This document shows, piece after piece, positions 51,566 to 60,387 of a stretch of 63,501 bases of DNA. The notes beneath the pieces were generated by a model. It was not told the DNA's origin, did no database searches, and was given only the letters and a program-made list of their open reading frames with translations. This DNA is from CAYLLD01 sp964425135 (lineage in GTDB: Bacteria; Pseudomonadota; Alphaproteobacteria; Rhodobacterales; Rhodobacteraceae). The first letter of the stretch is position 1, and the number at the start of each line of letters is the position of its first letter. A program made the position numbers and the translations under genes. The stretch covers positions 1 to 63,501 of the forward strand of contig CAYRKW010000011.1 in assembly GCA_964425135.1 (NCBI GenBank), read 5' to 3'.

Positions 51566-52194
51566 GTTGGTTCTTTGTAGGGGGGGAAATCGGCGTAGCG
51601 CTTTTGGCGCTCAGGGAGGGGTTCGGGTGGCTCTTGTCCGGCCCTTACCAGCGTGCCTTTGGGGGCGATGTAGCTGGAGATTTTGCGCAACGGGCGCTCG
51701 TGCCATTCGATGTTGAAGGCGGCGAGTTTAGGGAAGAACCAGAGGGTTGAGTAGGGGAGGTGATCGTGGATCCAATAGGCCAGATCGCGCCAGTCGCGCC
51801 CTTGGTCGTATTGGTCGGCAAACCATGGGATCGCGATGGATGTGGTTGCCCCGTAGCAGCCGTTCGCGTCTGGATAGTCCCAGATGTGCCGTCCGTGGTT
51901 GGCTTTGTTGGAGGCGCAGTTGAGATTGTTTTTGTTGCCAAACTCATTGAGCGCCGGGGCGCGGTAGGCGGAGCGGATGGCGACCGGGCCGAAGGTTTCA
52001 AACAGGGGATCGAGGAGCGTTTGGGCGAGAACCTTGCCGGTTTTGATCGCGACGTCGGGGTGGTCTGGAATGTTGGGGATGCCATAGAGATTGCCGATTT
52101 CGGAATAGAGGCAATCGCGCATGTAGACGTGTTTGGACAGGCGCACGCGGCCTAAGTTCTCCAGCCCGCGCATGGATTTGGGTTTGCGCTTCAT
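51562..52194 (-). CDS. M15-like protein of unknown function
   Basis: 210 residues without signal peptide. A stretch resembles the zinc DD-peptidase fold (GPVAIRSAYRAPALNEFGNK; ASNKANHGRHIWDYPDAN), but the second His/Asp pattern is not certain, so it may not be a peptidase. TLWFFPKLAAFNIEWHERP near the end is conserved-looking. It is the first gene after the permeases and overlaps the SnoaL start, so it belongs to the operon. Name by resemblance only. Confidence 0.5.
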   Translation of the reverse strand: MKRKPKSMRGLENLGRVRLSKHVYMRDCLYSEIGNLYGIPNIPDHPDVAIKTGKVLAQTLLDPLFETFGPVAIRSAYRAPALNEFGNKNNLNCASNKANHGRHIWDYPDANGCYGATTSIAIPWFADQYDQGRDWRDLAYWIHDHLPYSTLWFFPKLAAFNIEWHERPLRKISSYIAPKGTLVRAGQEPPEPLPERQKRYADFPPYKEPT

Positions 52195-52202
52195 TGGTTT
52201 TG

Positions 52203-52260
52203 CCCGCGCTTGACGCGCGGGCTGGGCAAGGGGGAGGACCAGCCCTCCCCCTTGCCCAGC
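52203..52260. repeat. Two GC-rich inverted repeats between operon segments
   Basis: cccgcgc-ttgac-gcgcggg (52203-52221) abuts a perfect 17-bp inverted repeat, 52221-52237 with 52244-52260, loop accagc. A motif gagtatttatggaaagatgaa follows at 52264-52284. I recall similar GAGTATTTxTGGAAAGATGAA plus GC-rich hairpins in intergenic regions of Rhodobacteraceae; this needs a genome search. On the minus strand it separates potC-like from the downstream genes. Confidence 0.65.
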
Positions 52261-52288
52261 TCGGAGTATTTATGGAAAGATGAATGGC

Positions 52289-53077
52289 TCATCGGGGTTT
52301 TGATCCGCGCAGCATGGCGACCGATGCGAGGAATATCCCTAAACCCACGGCGGCGATCATCAGGGTTGCGAGCGCGTTGATCTCGGGGGTGACGCCAAGA
52401 CGGACTTTGGAAAAGACTACCATCGGCAGGGTAGAGGCGCCCGGGCCGGAGACGAAGCTGGCGATCACCAGATCGTCGAGGGATAGGGTGAACGCAAGGA
52501 GCCATCCGGCCAACAGTGCGGGCATGATGGTGGGCATGGTGACATCAAAAAAGACGCGCATGGGCTTGGCGCCGAGATCGGCGGCGGCCTCTTCGATGGA
52601 TTGGTCCATATCGACAAGGCGCGACTGGATGACCACGGCAACAAAGGCCATGCCGAAGGTGGTGTGGGCGATGATAATGGTCATCATGCCGCGCCCAGAG
52701 GGCCAGCCTATGGCGACTTCAAGGCCAACGAACAACAGGAGGAGCGACAGGCCAGTGATCACCTCGGGCATAACCAGTGGCGCAGTAATCATGGCGCTGA
52801 AGAGGGAGCGGGAGCGAAAGCGGGGGATGCGCACGAGGACGAGGGCGGCGAGCGTGCCCAGGATCGTGGCGAGGGTCGCGGAGGCGAAGGCGATTTTGAG
52901 GCTGACCCAAGCGGCACCGAGTATCTGCGGGTCTTTGAGCAGCTCGCCATACCATTTGGTTGAGAACCCGCCCCAGACGGTGACGAGTTTGGACGCATTG
53001 AAGCTGTAGACGACGAGGCCGATGATGGGGGTGTAGAGGAAGAGGAACCCAAGGATTGCCATGATGCGCAGCGCCAT
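52289..53077 (-). CDS. ABC transporter permease (PotC type)
   Basis: 262-residue inner-membrane permease with about six helices (MAILGFLFLYTPIIGLVVYS; LVMPEVITGLSLLLLFVG; LAFTLSLDDLVIASFV) and the EAA loop EEAAADLGAKPMRVFFDVTM. This is the spermidine/putrescine-like PotC group. It starts 1 nt after the potB-like stop. Confidence 0.93.
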   Translation of the reverse strand: MALRIMAILGFLFLYTPIIGLVVYSFNASKLVTVWGGFSTKWYGELLKDPQILGAAWVSLKIAFASATLATILGTLAALVLVRIPRFRSRSLFSAMITAPLVMPEVITGLSLLLLFVGLEVAIGWPSGRGMMTIIIAHTTFGMAFVAVVIQSRLVDMDQSIEEAAADLGAKPMRVFFDVTMPTIMPALLAGWLLAFTLSLDDLVIASFVSGPGASTLPMVVFSKVRLGVTPEINALATLMIAAVGLGIFLASVAMLRGSKPR

Positions 53078-53078
53078 A

Positions 53079-53948
53079 TCAGCGGGCCTCCGACGTATCG
53101 AAATTGCGGAACCACATGATCGGCAGGACGACCAGGAGCAGCATCGCTATGGCGACGGCGGAGGCGACGGGCCAATCGCGATTGTTGAAGAACTCTGTCC
53201 AGAGCACCTTGCCGATCATCAGCGTATCGGGACCGCCAAGGAGGGCTGGGATCACGAACTCGCCGATGGCCGGGATGAACACCAGAAGCGCGCCTGCGAT
53301 GATGCCCGGAAGCGACAATGGCAGGGTGATCGACCAGAAGGTCGTCACGGCCGATGCGCCAAGATCGGTGGAGGCTTCAAGGAGCGCATCATCGAGTTTC
53401 GACAGATTGGCATAAAGCGGCAGGATCATGAACGGCAGATACGTGTAGACGATACCGATATAGACCGCGATATCGGTTTGCAGGATGATCAGCGGCTCGT
53501 TGATCAGGCCAAGTTTGAGCAAGGTGTTGTTGACGATGCCATTGCCTTTGAGCAGCCCGATCCACGCGTAGACACGCAGCAAAAACGACGTCCAGAACGG
53601 CAGGATCACCAGCATCAGCAGGATATTTCGCCACGGATCGCGGGCGCGGGCGATGGCGTAGGCCATAGGATAGCCGACGATCAGGGCCAGAAGTGTCGAG
53701 ATTGCGGCGATCTTGATCGAGGAGAGATAAGCGACGACGTAGAGGCTGTCTTCCCAGATGTAGGCGTAATTATCGATGGTGGCCTGGATCGCGAGGCGTC
53801 CCTCGTCCCAATTGAAGAGCGGGGTGTAGGGGGGACGGGCACGGGCGATCTCGGCCAGCGAGATTTTGAAGACGACGAAGAAGGGTGCGAGAAAGAAGAT
53901 CAGCAGCCAAATCATCGGGATGGCGATAAGAAGCGTGCGCCGTGTCAT
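53079..53948 (-). CDS. ABC transporter permease (PotB type)
   Basis: 289-residue partner permease with a long first helix (IAIPMIWLLIFFLAPFFVVF), the EAA loop LEASTDLGASAVTTFWSITL and GEFVIPALLGGPDTLMIGKV, typical of PotB. ATG 53948 overlaps the ATPase stop (atga); the longer frame from 54005 would overlap it by 60 nt. Confidence 0.93.
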   Translation of the reverse strand: MTRRTLLIAIPMIWLLIFFLAPFFVVFKISLAEIARARPPYTPLFNWDEGRLAIQATIDNYAYIWEDSLYVVAYLSSIKIAAISTLLALIVGYPMAYAIARARDPWRNILLMLVILPFWTSFLLRVYAWIGLLKGNGIVNNTLLKLGLINEPLIILQTDIAVYIGIVYTYLPFMILPLYANLSKLDDALLEASTDLGASAVTTFWSITLPLSLPGIIAGALLVFIPAIGEFVIPALLGGPDTLMIGKVLWTEFFNNRDWPVASAVAIAMLLLVVLPIMWFRNFDTSEAR

Positions 53949-55045
53949 TGCGCGAGCACGACCGAAGAGGGCGCGGGCCAGCCGATATGCACGGGATCGT
54001 CCCATGTGATCGGCGCTTCGAGCCCGCGTTCGCGATTGGTGCGGATGACCCGGATGTGCTTGCCGCCATCGATTTCAACCACATAGACCGATTGGTTGCC
54101 CAGATACGCGATATCCTCGACGCGGCCCTGAAACTCGTTCTCCAGCCCGGTGCTCTGGCGGGAGATGCTGATTTTCTCAGGCCTGATCGCGTAGTATTTG
54201 GCGGCGTCTGGATGGGTTGCGGGTAAGGTCAGACGGGCGGTGCCTGAGACGAAGTGAGTGCCGTCTATGCCGCCTTCGAAGATGTTGATGGAGCCGATGA
54301 AATCGGCGACGAACTTGGTTTGGGGAGCCTCATAAATCGCATGCGGCTCTCCGACCTGTACGATGCGGCCTGCGTCCATGACGCCGATGCGGGTGGCCAG
54401 CGTCATCGCCTCTTCCTGATCGTGGGTGACGACGACGAAGGTGATGCCGAGCTTTTCCTGGATATTCACCAACTCAAACTGGGTTCTTTCGCGCAATTTC
54501 TTGTCGAGCGCGCCGAGCGGTTCATCGAGGAGCAGGAGTTTGGGGCGTTTGATCAGCGCGCGGGCAAGGGCGACGCGCTGGCGCTGGCCGCCGGAGAGCT
54601 GATGGGGTTTTCGCTTGGCCATCTGTTCAAGCTGCACCAGCGCGAGCGCTTCCTCGACCCGCCGGGTAATCTCGACCTTGGGGGTTTTGTCCTGTTTGAG
54701 CCCATAGCCGATGTTCTTCTCAACGCTCATATGCGGGAAGAGGGCGTAGGACTGGAACATCATGTTGGTGGGGCGCTGGTGGGGCGGTGTTTGCGACATG
54801 TCGAGGCCGTCGATCTCGATGGTGCCGGACGTTGGCGTCTCAAACCCTGCGAGCATGCGCAACAGTGTGGTTTTGCCACATCCCGAGCCGCCCAGAAGGC
54901 AAAAGAGTTCGCCGCGGAAGATGTCGAGGCTTACGTTATCAACTGCCGTTACATCGCTGAAATTCTTGGTAATTTGAGATATGCGGATGAAGGGATCGGC
55001 GCCGGGCTGTTGCCATAGGGGCCGCGTGGTGTCGCTGCTGCTCAT
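53945..55045 (-). CDS. ABC transporter ATP-binding protein (PotA type)
   Basis: 366-residue ATPase of the polyamine/iron-type importers: Walker A GGSGCGKTTL, signature LSGGQRQR, Walker B LLLLDEPLGALD and a C-terminal TOBE domain (ISRQSTGLENEFQGRVEDIA). Part of ATPase-permease-permease; no periplasmic binding protein gene is adjacent or elsewhere in the window, so the substrate is unknown and the protein must be supplied from another locus. Confidence 0.95.
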   Translation of the reverse strand: MSSSDTTRPLWQQPGADPFIRISQITKNFSDVTAVDNVSLDIFRGELFCLLGGSGCGKTTLLRMLAGFETPTSGTIEIDGLDMSQTPPHQRPTNMMFQSYALFPHMSVEKNIGYGLKQDKTPKVEITRRVEEALALVQLEQMAKRKPHQLSGGQRQRVALARALIKRPKLLLLDEPLGALDKKLRERTQFELVNIQEKLGITFVVVTHDQEEAMTLATRIGVMDAGRIVQVGEPHAIYEAPQTKFVADFIGSINIFEGGIDGTHFVSGTARLTLPATHPDAAKYYAIRPEKISISRQSTGLENEFQGRVEDIAYLGNQSVYVVEIDGGKHIRVIRTNRERGLEAPITWDDPVHIGWPAPSSVVLAQ

Positions 55046-55162
55046 TCATCCCTCAACGTCGTGTCGTTTGAGCGACGATATTGGGAAAGTTTCGGGGGAA
55101 CAAGTGTTCCGTGGCGTTTGCGTTTGGAGATCGGACGCAGGCCGCGATGGAGCTATCTGGCG

Positions 55163-55543
55163 TCAATAGATGTGGGGGTATTTGTCTTTCAATCGGCGTT
55201 TGAGCCGTTCGATGCGTTTTTGGAAGCGATCATAGCGTCTTTCGAGACGTTTATAGCGGTTCTTGTACTTACCAAAATTGAAATGGGCTTCGTCGTAGGT
55301 GAAGGTTTCGGGTTCAAAGGTCAAATCGCTTTGCGCGGATCGCAAGGATTGCGCCAGAGCGGTGTCGCCTTCGGTCAAAATGGGGTGTTTTCCCAGATAA
55401 TCGTGCAGCGCGCGGATGTCATTGGCATCGACGATCTGCTCCAGCGTATCAAATGCGTCATTCGGAGCGGGATGCGGGGCAGCGCCGGACAGTCTGGCGG
55501 AGACGAGTGCAACGGAGACTGCTAGAAAGATGCGCTTTGACAT
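55163..55543 (-). CDS. Secreted basic protein of unknown function
   Basis: 126 residues with a signal peptide (MSKRIFLAVSVALVSARLSG, cleavage near GAA) and a mature part that ends in a strongly basic helix (YKNRYKRLERRYDRFQKRIE). ATG 55543 is chosen because it begins the signal peptide; an in-frame upstream ATG at 55582 adds 13 residues. No known family. Confidence 0.65.
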   Translation of the reverse strand: MSKRIFLAVSVALVSARLSGAAPHPAPNDAFDTLEQIVDANDIRALHDYLGKHPILTEGDTALAQSLRSAQSDLTFEPETFTYDEAHFNFGKYKNRYKRLERRYDRFQKRIERLKRRLKDKYPHIY

Positions 55544-55689
55544 GGCAATTACTTTCACAAGGAATACTGTGAAATATATCAACTTTGAGTAGTATTGTCA
55601 AATATTCGGATCGCGCGCAGGTTTAATCGGCCTTGGGCGTGTTTATCGCAGCAGGCACTTTTCTTGTTTGAGTAAGCGCGGTGGAGCGA

Positions 55690-56061
55690 TCAGTTTTCCA
55701 CTGGTGCGTTGTCCGGAGACATCGGGCGCGCGGGCGTTTCTTCGGGCACTTCTGTCTCGCCGCCTGCGTTGCTCGGACCGCCCGGAACGGGTTGATCTGC
55801 CTGTGCTGTCTGTGTGCCTGCGCGGTTGTCTTCGTACCTTTGCACCTCATCTTTGGACAAGCGTCCGTCACCATCCCGGTCACGGGTCATCAGCGCATCA
55901 ACCGATGGCTGGGGAAAGAACAGGGAGAGTTCAGCTGGGGTGAGAAGACCGTCGCCATCGGCGTCGATATCGGCGAATTTGGTTGCTTGCGCCAAAGCCT
56001 CAAGCGCGCCGAACATTGCAGTGCTCATCGCAACGATGATGATGACGCGGATCAGTCCCAT
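55690..56061 (-). CDS. EF-hand protein with signal anchor
   Basis: 123 residues: an N-terminal hydrophobic segment (IRVIIIVAMSTAMFGALEAL) that is a signal peptide or anchor, two EF-hand loops (DIDADGDGLLTPAEL and DRDGDGRLSKDEV) with canonical calcium ligands, and a Pro/Glu-rich tail. Probably a periplasmic calcium-binding protein. AAGGA sits upstream of ATG 56061. Confidence 0.85.
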   Translation of the reverse strand: MGLIRVIIIVAMSTAMFGALEALAQATKFADIDADGDGLLTPAELSLFFPQPSVDALMTRDRDGDGRLSKDEVQRYEDNRAGTQTAQADQPVPGGPSNAGGETEVPEETPARPMSPDNAPVEN

Positions 56062-56196
56062 GTTTTGTCCTTAGTCCGTCTTTATACTGTGCAATACTGG
56101 TATGGGCAAAGATGTTGGCCAGAATTCGACTGGAAATTGGCGTGATCTTGGCCTACTGCCTATCCCGACGAGAGCAATACGAGCGGGGTATTTTCC

Positions 56197-58092
56197 ATGG
56201 CGAGCACCTATCACGAGACCTATGCAGCATGGCAACGCGATCCGGATGCCTTCTGGGGGGAGGCTGCGAAGGATATCGACTGGTTCACCGCACCCGCGAC
56301 GGTGTTTGACGCGAGCGAGGGTATCTACGGGCGGTGGTTCCCGGATGGGGTTTGCAACACCTGTTTTAATTGCGTGGATCGCCATGTTGCGGCCGGTCGT
56401 GGCGCTCAGAATGCGTTGATCTATGACAGCGCGATGACCGAGACGGTCGGGCATTTCACCTATGATGATCTGTTGGCGCAAACGAGCGCTTTGGCGGCGG
56501 CGATGCTGGATCGCGGCGTTGGCAAGGGTGATCGGGTGGTCATTTACATGCCAATGATCCCGCAATCGGTGATCGCGATGCTGGCGTGCGCGCGGATCGG
56601 GGCCATTCACTCGGTGGTGTTTGGCGGGTTTGCGGCGGCTGAACTTGCGACGCGGATTGATGATGCCAAGCCCAAGATGATCCTGACCGCTTCCTGCGGG
56701 TTGGAGCCGGGGCGGGTGATTGCCTATAAGCCGCTTTTGGACGAGGCAATCTCGCTGGCAACCCATAAGCCCGAAGCGACGATCCTCTATCAACGCCCGC
56801 AAGAGCGCGCGGCTATGAGCGAGATTGACCATGATTGGGAGGGGGCTGTTGCGCAGACGATGGGGCGCGAAGTGCCGTGCGTGCCGGTCAAGGCGACAGA
56901 CCCGCTTTATATTCTCTATACCTCTGGCACGACGGGTCAGCCCAAGGGTGTGATCCGCGACAATGGCGGGCATATGGTGGCGCTCAAATGGTCGATGCGC
57001 GCGATGTACAATATCGAGCCGGGCGAGGTGTTCTGGGCGGCCTCTGATGTCGGCTGGGTCGTTGGGCATTCCTATATCTGCTATGCGCCGCTGTTGCATG
57101 GTGCCACCTCGGTGGTGTTTGAGGGTAAACCGGTTGGCACGCCGGATGCGGGCACCTTCTGGCGGGTAATCCGCGACCATAATGTTGTCTCGCTTTTCAC
57201 CGCGCCGACAGCGTTTCGTGCCATTCGCGGCGCGGACCCTGAGGCGCGTGAGCTGAAGAAATACGATATCCCAAATTTCCGGGCTCTGTTTCTGGCGGGC
57301 GAGCGGGCCGATCCTGATACGATCAAATGGGCGCAGGATGTTTTGGGAGCACCTGTGATCGACCATTGGTGGCAGACAGAGACAGGCTGGACAATTGCGG
57401 GCAATCCGGTGGGGCTGGGGGCGCTTGAGGTGAAGCTTGGCTCCCCTGCTGTGCCTATGCCTGGCTATGACATTCGCATCCTGACCGACGAAGGCGATGA
57501 GGTGTCAGCGGGCGAGATGGGGAATGTCTGCGTGAAACTTCCCTTGCCGCCGTCGTGTTTTCCGACGCTTTGGAACGCGGATGCGCGGTTCAAGTCGGCG
57601 TATCTGGAGAATTTCCCCGGATACTATGAGACCGGCGATGCGGGATATGTCGATGGGGACGGCTATCTCTACATCATGTCGCGCACCGACGATATCATCA
57701 ATGTCGCCGGGCACAGGTTGAGCACGGGGCAGATGGAAGAGATTGTCGCTGAGCACAAGGATATCGCCGAATGCGCTGTGCTTGGGATAGCAGACGAGAT
57801 GAAGGGGCAAATCCCTGCGGGCTTTATCGTACTCAGCCACGGGACGAACCGGGATATTGATGAAATACAAGGCGAACTGGTGAAGATGGTGCGCGAGCGG
57901 ATTGGGCCGGTGGCCGCGTTCAAGACCGTGGTTCAGGTCAAGCGGTTGCCCAAGACGCGCTCGGGCAAGATATTGCGCGCAACCGTGCAGAAGCTTGCAG
58001 ACGGGCAAGAGTTCAAGGTGCCAGCGACGATTGATGATCCGGCGATTTTGGATGAGTTGCGTGAGGCGTTGGAGGCGCGGGGGATTTTGTGA
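56197..58092 (+). CDS. prpE: Propionyl-CoA synthetase PrpE
   Basis: AMP-forming acyl-CoA synthetase of 631 residues, probably activating propionate. Start AWQRDPDAFWGEAAKDIDWF matches PrpE; YTSGTTGQPKGVIRDNGG is the ATP-binding loop, WWQTETGWTIAGNP the substrate region and KTRSGKILRAT carries the acetylatable catalytic Lys. Downstream genes of propionate metabolism are not in view. A terminator follows. Confidence 0.92.
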   Translation: MASTYHETYAAWQRDPDAFWGEAAKDIDWFTAPATVFDASEGIYGRWFPDGVCNTCFNCVDRHVAAGRGAQNALIYDSAMTETVGHFTYDDLLAQTSALAAAMLDRGVGKGDRVVIYMPMIPQSVIAMLACARIGAIHSVVFGGFAAAELATRIDDAKPKMILTASCGLEPGRVIAYKPLLDEAISLATHKPEATILYQRPQERAAMSEIDHDWEGAVAQTMGREVPCVPVKATDPLYILYTSGTTGQPKGVIRDNGGHMVALKWSMRAMYNIEPGEVFWAASDVGWVVGHSYICYAPLLHGATSVVFEGKPVGTPDAGTFWRVIRDHNVVSLFTAPTAFRAIRGADPEARELKKYDIPNFRALFLAGERADPDTIKWAQDVLGAPVIDHWWQTETGWTIAGNPVGLGALEVKLGSPAVPMPGYDIRILTDEGDEVSAGEMGNVCVKLPLPPSCFPTLWNADARFKSAYLENFPGYYETGDAGYVDGDGYLYIMSRTDDIINVAGHRLSTGQMEEIVAEHKDIAECAVLGIADEMKGQIPAGFIVLSHGTNRDIDEIQGELVKMVRERIGPVAAFKTVVQVKRLPKTRSGKILRATVQKLADGQEFKVPATIDDPAILDELREALEARGIL

Positions 58093-58093
58093 A

Positions 58094-58118
58094 CCGGAGA
58101 AAGTCCGGCCTCGTTTTT
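58094..58118 (+). terminator. Terminator of prpE
   Basis: ccgga (58094-58098) and tccgg (58104-58108) around gaaag, followed after cctcg by five T. Confidence 0.65.
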
Positions 58119-58288
58119 GCCGAGTTTTCAGCTAGGCAAATCAGGCGAAGGCGATAGTTTGATCTCGATCTTTGTATCGGTCGCGTTTCGCATGACCTTC
58201 CTCTTTCGACAGCCTACTGCTTGACCAGAACAATGCAAACTGAGTTGACAAAAACAAGACGATTGGCTCGCGGGGAAAACGGAAACCT

Positions 58289-58354
58289 TTAAGGCGTGGT
58301 ATGGTAATCGGAACATTCGTGCGGGCTTACGTGGTCTAAAATCACGTCATTCAT
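58289..58354 (-). CDS. Candidate 21-codon ORF with a strong Shine-Dalgarno
   Basis: In the 305-bp stretch 58093-58397 the minus strand has AGAGGA exactly 7 nt before ATG 58354; the 21-residue product starts MNDVILDHVSPHECSDY and ends after TTP. It lies 44 bp after the sulfatase stop, on the same strand. No family recognised; it may be a real small protein, a leader peptide, or the remnant of a longer gene. Otherwise I see no gene here. Confidence 0.3.
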   Translation of the reverse strand: MNDVILDHVSPHECSDYHTTP

Positions 58355-58397
58355 CTGGCAATCCTCTTTGTTGGACGGCGCACTTGGATAGTGAGTT

Positions 58398-59831
58398 TCA
58401 TTTCGTGATCGCCGGAGGGGGTGTTGCTCCCGCTGCGCCGAGTTTGAGCGCTGCGTCACGCCCCCCCACACGCTCGATCAGCTCTGCTTGATCCTCGAAT
58501 GCCAAAGCATCGACCCTTTCGGGATCGCAAATCTTGCGAAGTTCGATGTGCAGGTCCTCTAGGAGCGTGGCGCAGGCCGGATCGTCAGCGCGGTTCGTCA
58601 TTTCTTCTGGATCGGTCTCAAGATCAAAAAGCTCATCTTCGTAACCAACGTAGTGAATCAGTTTCCAACGCCCTTTGCGCAACATGAAAGCGCCCGAAAC
58701 CGCTCCCGCGGCGTGATATTCTGAGAAGATGATCCGGTCCGTGTCCACCGTCCCCTGAAGGATTGAGTTCAAATCAGTCACGCCGTCGGCGGCGTCGATC
58801 GGGGCATCGAAATGCGCTGCGATCGTTGCCGACAGGTCCAACAGGCTTACCGCAGTTTCGCACGAACTTACTGGCACGTCCGGCCCTGCCATGATCATCG
58901 GGATCGCGGCACTTTCCTCGTACATGTTCGATTTTCCCCAAAGCCCACGTGCCCCGACGTTGTCGCCATGATCGGACGTATAAACCACCGTTGTTTTGTC
59001 CGTTAGTCCCGCAGTGTTCAACGCGCCAAGAATCTCACCCACATTATGATCGAGCCAGCTGCAAAGCCCGTAATAGGCCGACATTGCCGCCAAGCGTTCG
59101 TTAGCATCTGCAAACATTGCTTCGCTATCCATGAACGCATTCTGTTTTTCGATCCACGGGTGGCGCGGGTGTCCATCTGACGGGTGCAGTTTGACCTTCG
59201 GCATTTGGTCCGCCGGATACAGATCAAAATAGTCTTGCGGCACGACGAGCGGAAAATGCGGCGCGACCAGACCGACGTAGAGACACCACGGAAGATCATC
59301 TGACGCGTGTTCCGCGATCCAGTCCTTGGTGCGTGCAACAACCGCCCCATCGTAGTCGGTGTATTTGCTGTCACCTGGCCCTATGTAGTCACCCAGCATA
59401 CGCTTGGGACCCAAGATGCGCTCGTCTTCCTTTCGGATACTGGCCCAAACCATCCCAACGCCGCCCGCGACCATCATTGGAATGTGTTCGACATCAAACC
59501 CTGCAGGGTCTTCTTCTGACCGGTAGTGCAGCTTGCCGATGCTTTCGACGGGCACGCCTTTATCCTGAAGCGCATGGCCCCACCCCCGGATCGCACCTGT
59601 GTAGGGCATGGCATTGTCCCAAAGACGGGTCTGGTGCGGATAAAGCCCGGTCGCAAAACTTGCGCGAGCCGGAACGCAAATCGGACTGGGTGTATAGGCA
59701 TTGGTGAACCGTGTCCCACGGGCGGCCAATGCGTCGAGGTTCGGTGTCTGGACAAACGCATGGCCAGCGCATCCCATCGCCCGCGCTTGATGTTCGTCGG
59801 ACATGATCACCAGAAGGTTCGAGCGGCTCAT
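58398..59831 (-). CDS. Sulfatase (arylsulfatase/choline-sulfatase family)
   Basis: 477-residue type I sulfatase. The formylglycine motif is CVPAR with Cys52 in PSPICVPARASFATG; metal ligands show in SNLLVIMSDEHQARAMG and YTSDHGDNVGARGLWGKSN. No signal peptide, so probably cytoplasmic. Start ATG 59831 overlaps the MarR stop, placing it in a MarR-sulfatase operon. Substrate unknown; the linked tripartite transporter suggests an imported sulfated organic acid (inference). An anaerobic or FGly maturase is not in view. Confidence 0.93.
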   Translation of the reverse strand: MSRSNLLVIMSDEHQARAMGCAGHAFVQTPNLDALAARGTRFTNAYTPSPICVPARASFATGLYPHQTRLWDNAMPYTGAIRGWGHALQDKGVPVESIGKLHYRSEEDPAGFDVEHIPMMVAGGVGMVWASIRKEDERILGPKRMLGDYIGPGDSKYTDYDGAVVARTKDWIAEHASDDLPWCLYVGLVAPHFPLVVPQDYFDLYPADQMPKVKLHPSDGHPRHPWIEKQNAFMDSEAMFADANERLAAMSAYYGLCSWLDHNVGEILGALNTAGLTDKTTVVYTSDHGDNVGARGLWGKSNMYEESAAIPMIMAGPDVPVSSCETAVSLLDLSATIAAHFDAPIDAADGVTDLNSILQGTVDTDRIIFSEYHAAGAVSGAFMLRKGRWKLIHYVGYEDELFDLETDPEEMTNRADDPACATLLEDLHIELRKICDPERVDALAFEDQAELIERVGGRDAALKLGAAGATPPPAITK

Positions 59832-60292
59832 GCGTCGCTTCGAATTTTGGAGGCCGCCTCAATCTTGTCGATGACGCCATAAAACACCTCAAGATCTTCT
59901 GCAGACACATCAGCCAGCAATCGCCGTTGCCGGGTTTCCATGATGGGCATCATCTGCGCGCTGAGCTGTTCGGCCTTTGAGGTGAGCGTGAGATGCTGGA
60001 TGCGTTGATCCCGCTTGTCTGTTTTAGTCCTCAAAAGACCATTCTCCACCATCGCTTTGATTTTTCGGCTCAATTGCCCTTTGTCCATCTGCACATGGTC
60101 TGCAATCTCGGTTAGGGACGCGTTTTTGATCATCCGCAGCGTCTGAATCAAACGCCATTCCACAAGCGACAGACCTGATTTGGACTTCAAAAGTGCCGTT
60201 CCTTGCGCATTGAGACCGCATTGCAGTCGCGCAAGGCGGAACGTCACAAAGGACGATGGCGTCTGAAAACTGGGTATGTCGTGCGGTTTCAT
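59828..60292 (-). CDS. MarR-family transcriptional regulator
   Basis: 154-residue winged-helix regulator: LVEWRLIQTLRMIKNASLTE, IADHVQMDKGQLSRKIKAMV with the recognition helix, and LLRTKTDKRDQRIQHLTLTS wing. MarR proteins usually repress their own operon and release on binding a ligand. ATG 60292 is favoured; starts at 60316 and 60328 would lie inside the palindrome upstream. Its stop overlaps the sulfatase start. Confidence 0.9.
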   Translation of the reverse strand: MKPHDIPSFQTPSSFVTFRLARLQCGLNAQGTALLKSKSGLSLVEWRLIQTLRMIKNASLTEIADHVQMDKGQLSRKIKAMVENGLLRTKTDKRDQRIQHLTLTSKAEQLSAQMMPIMETRQRRLLADVSAEDLEVFYGVIDKIEAASKIRSDA

Positions 60293-60309
60293 GGCACGCA
60301 GATTTGCCG

Positions 60310-60335
60310 AAACCATTTGATAGGTCAAATAGTTT
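60310..60335. promoter_or_regulatory. 26-bp palindrome between MarR and tctC (probable operator)
   Basis: AAAC-C-ATTTGA-TAGG-TCAAAT-A-GTTT: all positions pair except one (C/A) and the TAGG centre. It sits just before the MarR start and about 40 bp before the tctC leader, the expected place for a MarR dimer site controlling both directions. Confidence 0.75.
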
Positions 60336-60387
60336 GTGGATTTCTATCTTCCAAGAAACTTTGGGAGGAGTTCATATGTAAAAGACA

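Noticed and set aside
52191..52505. 104-codon minus-strand frame across the GC-rich hairpins
   Set aside because: It overlaps the start of the real permease gene region and reads through the inverted repeats; a shadow frame.
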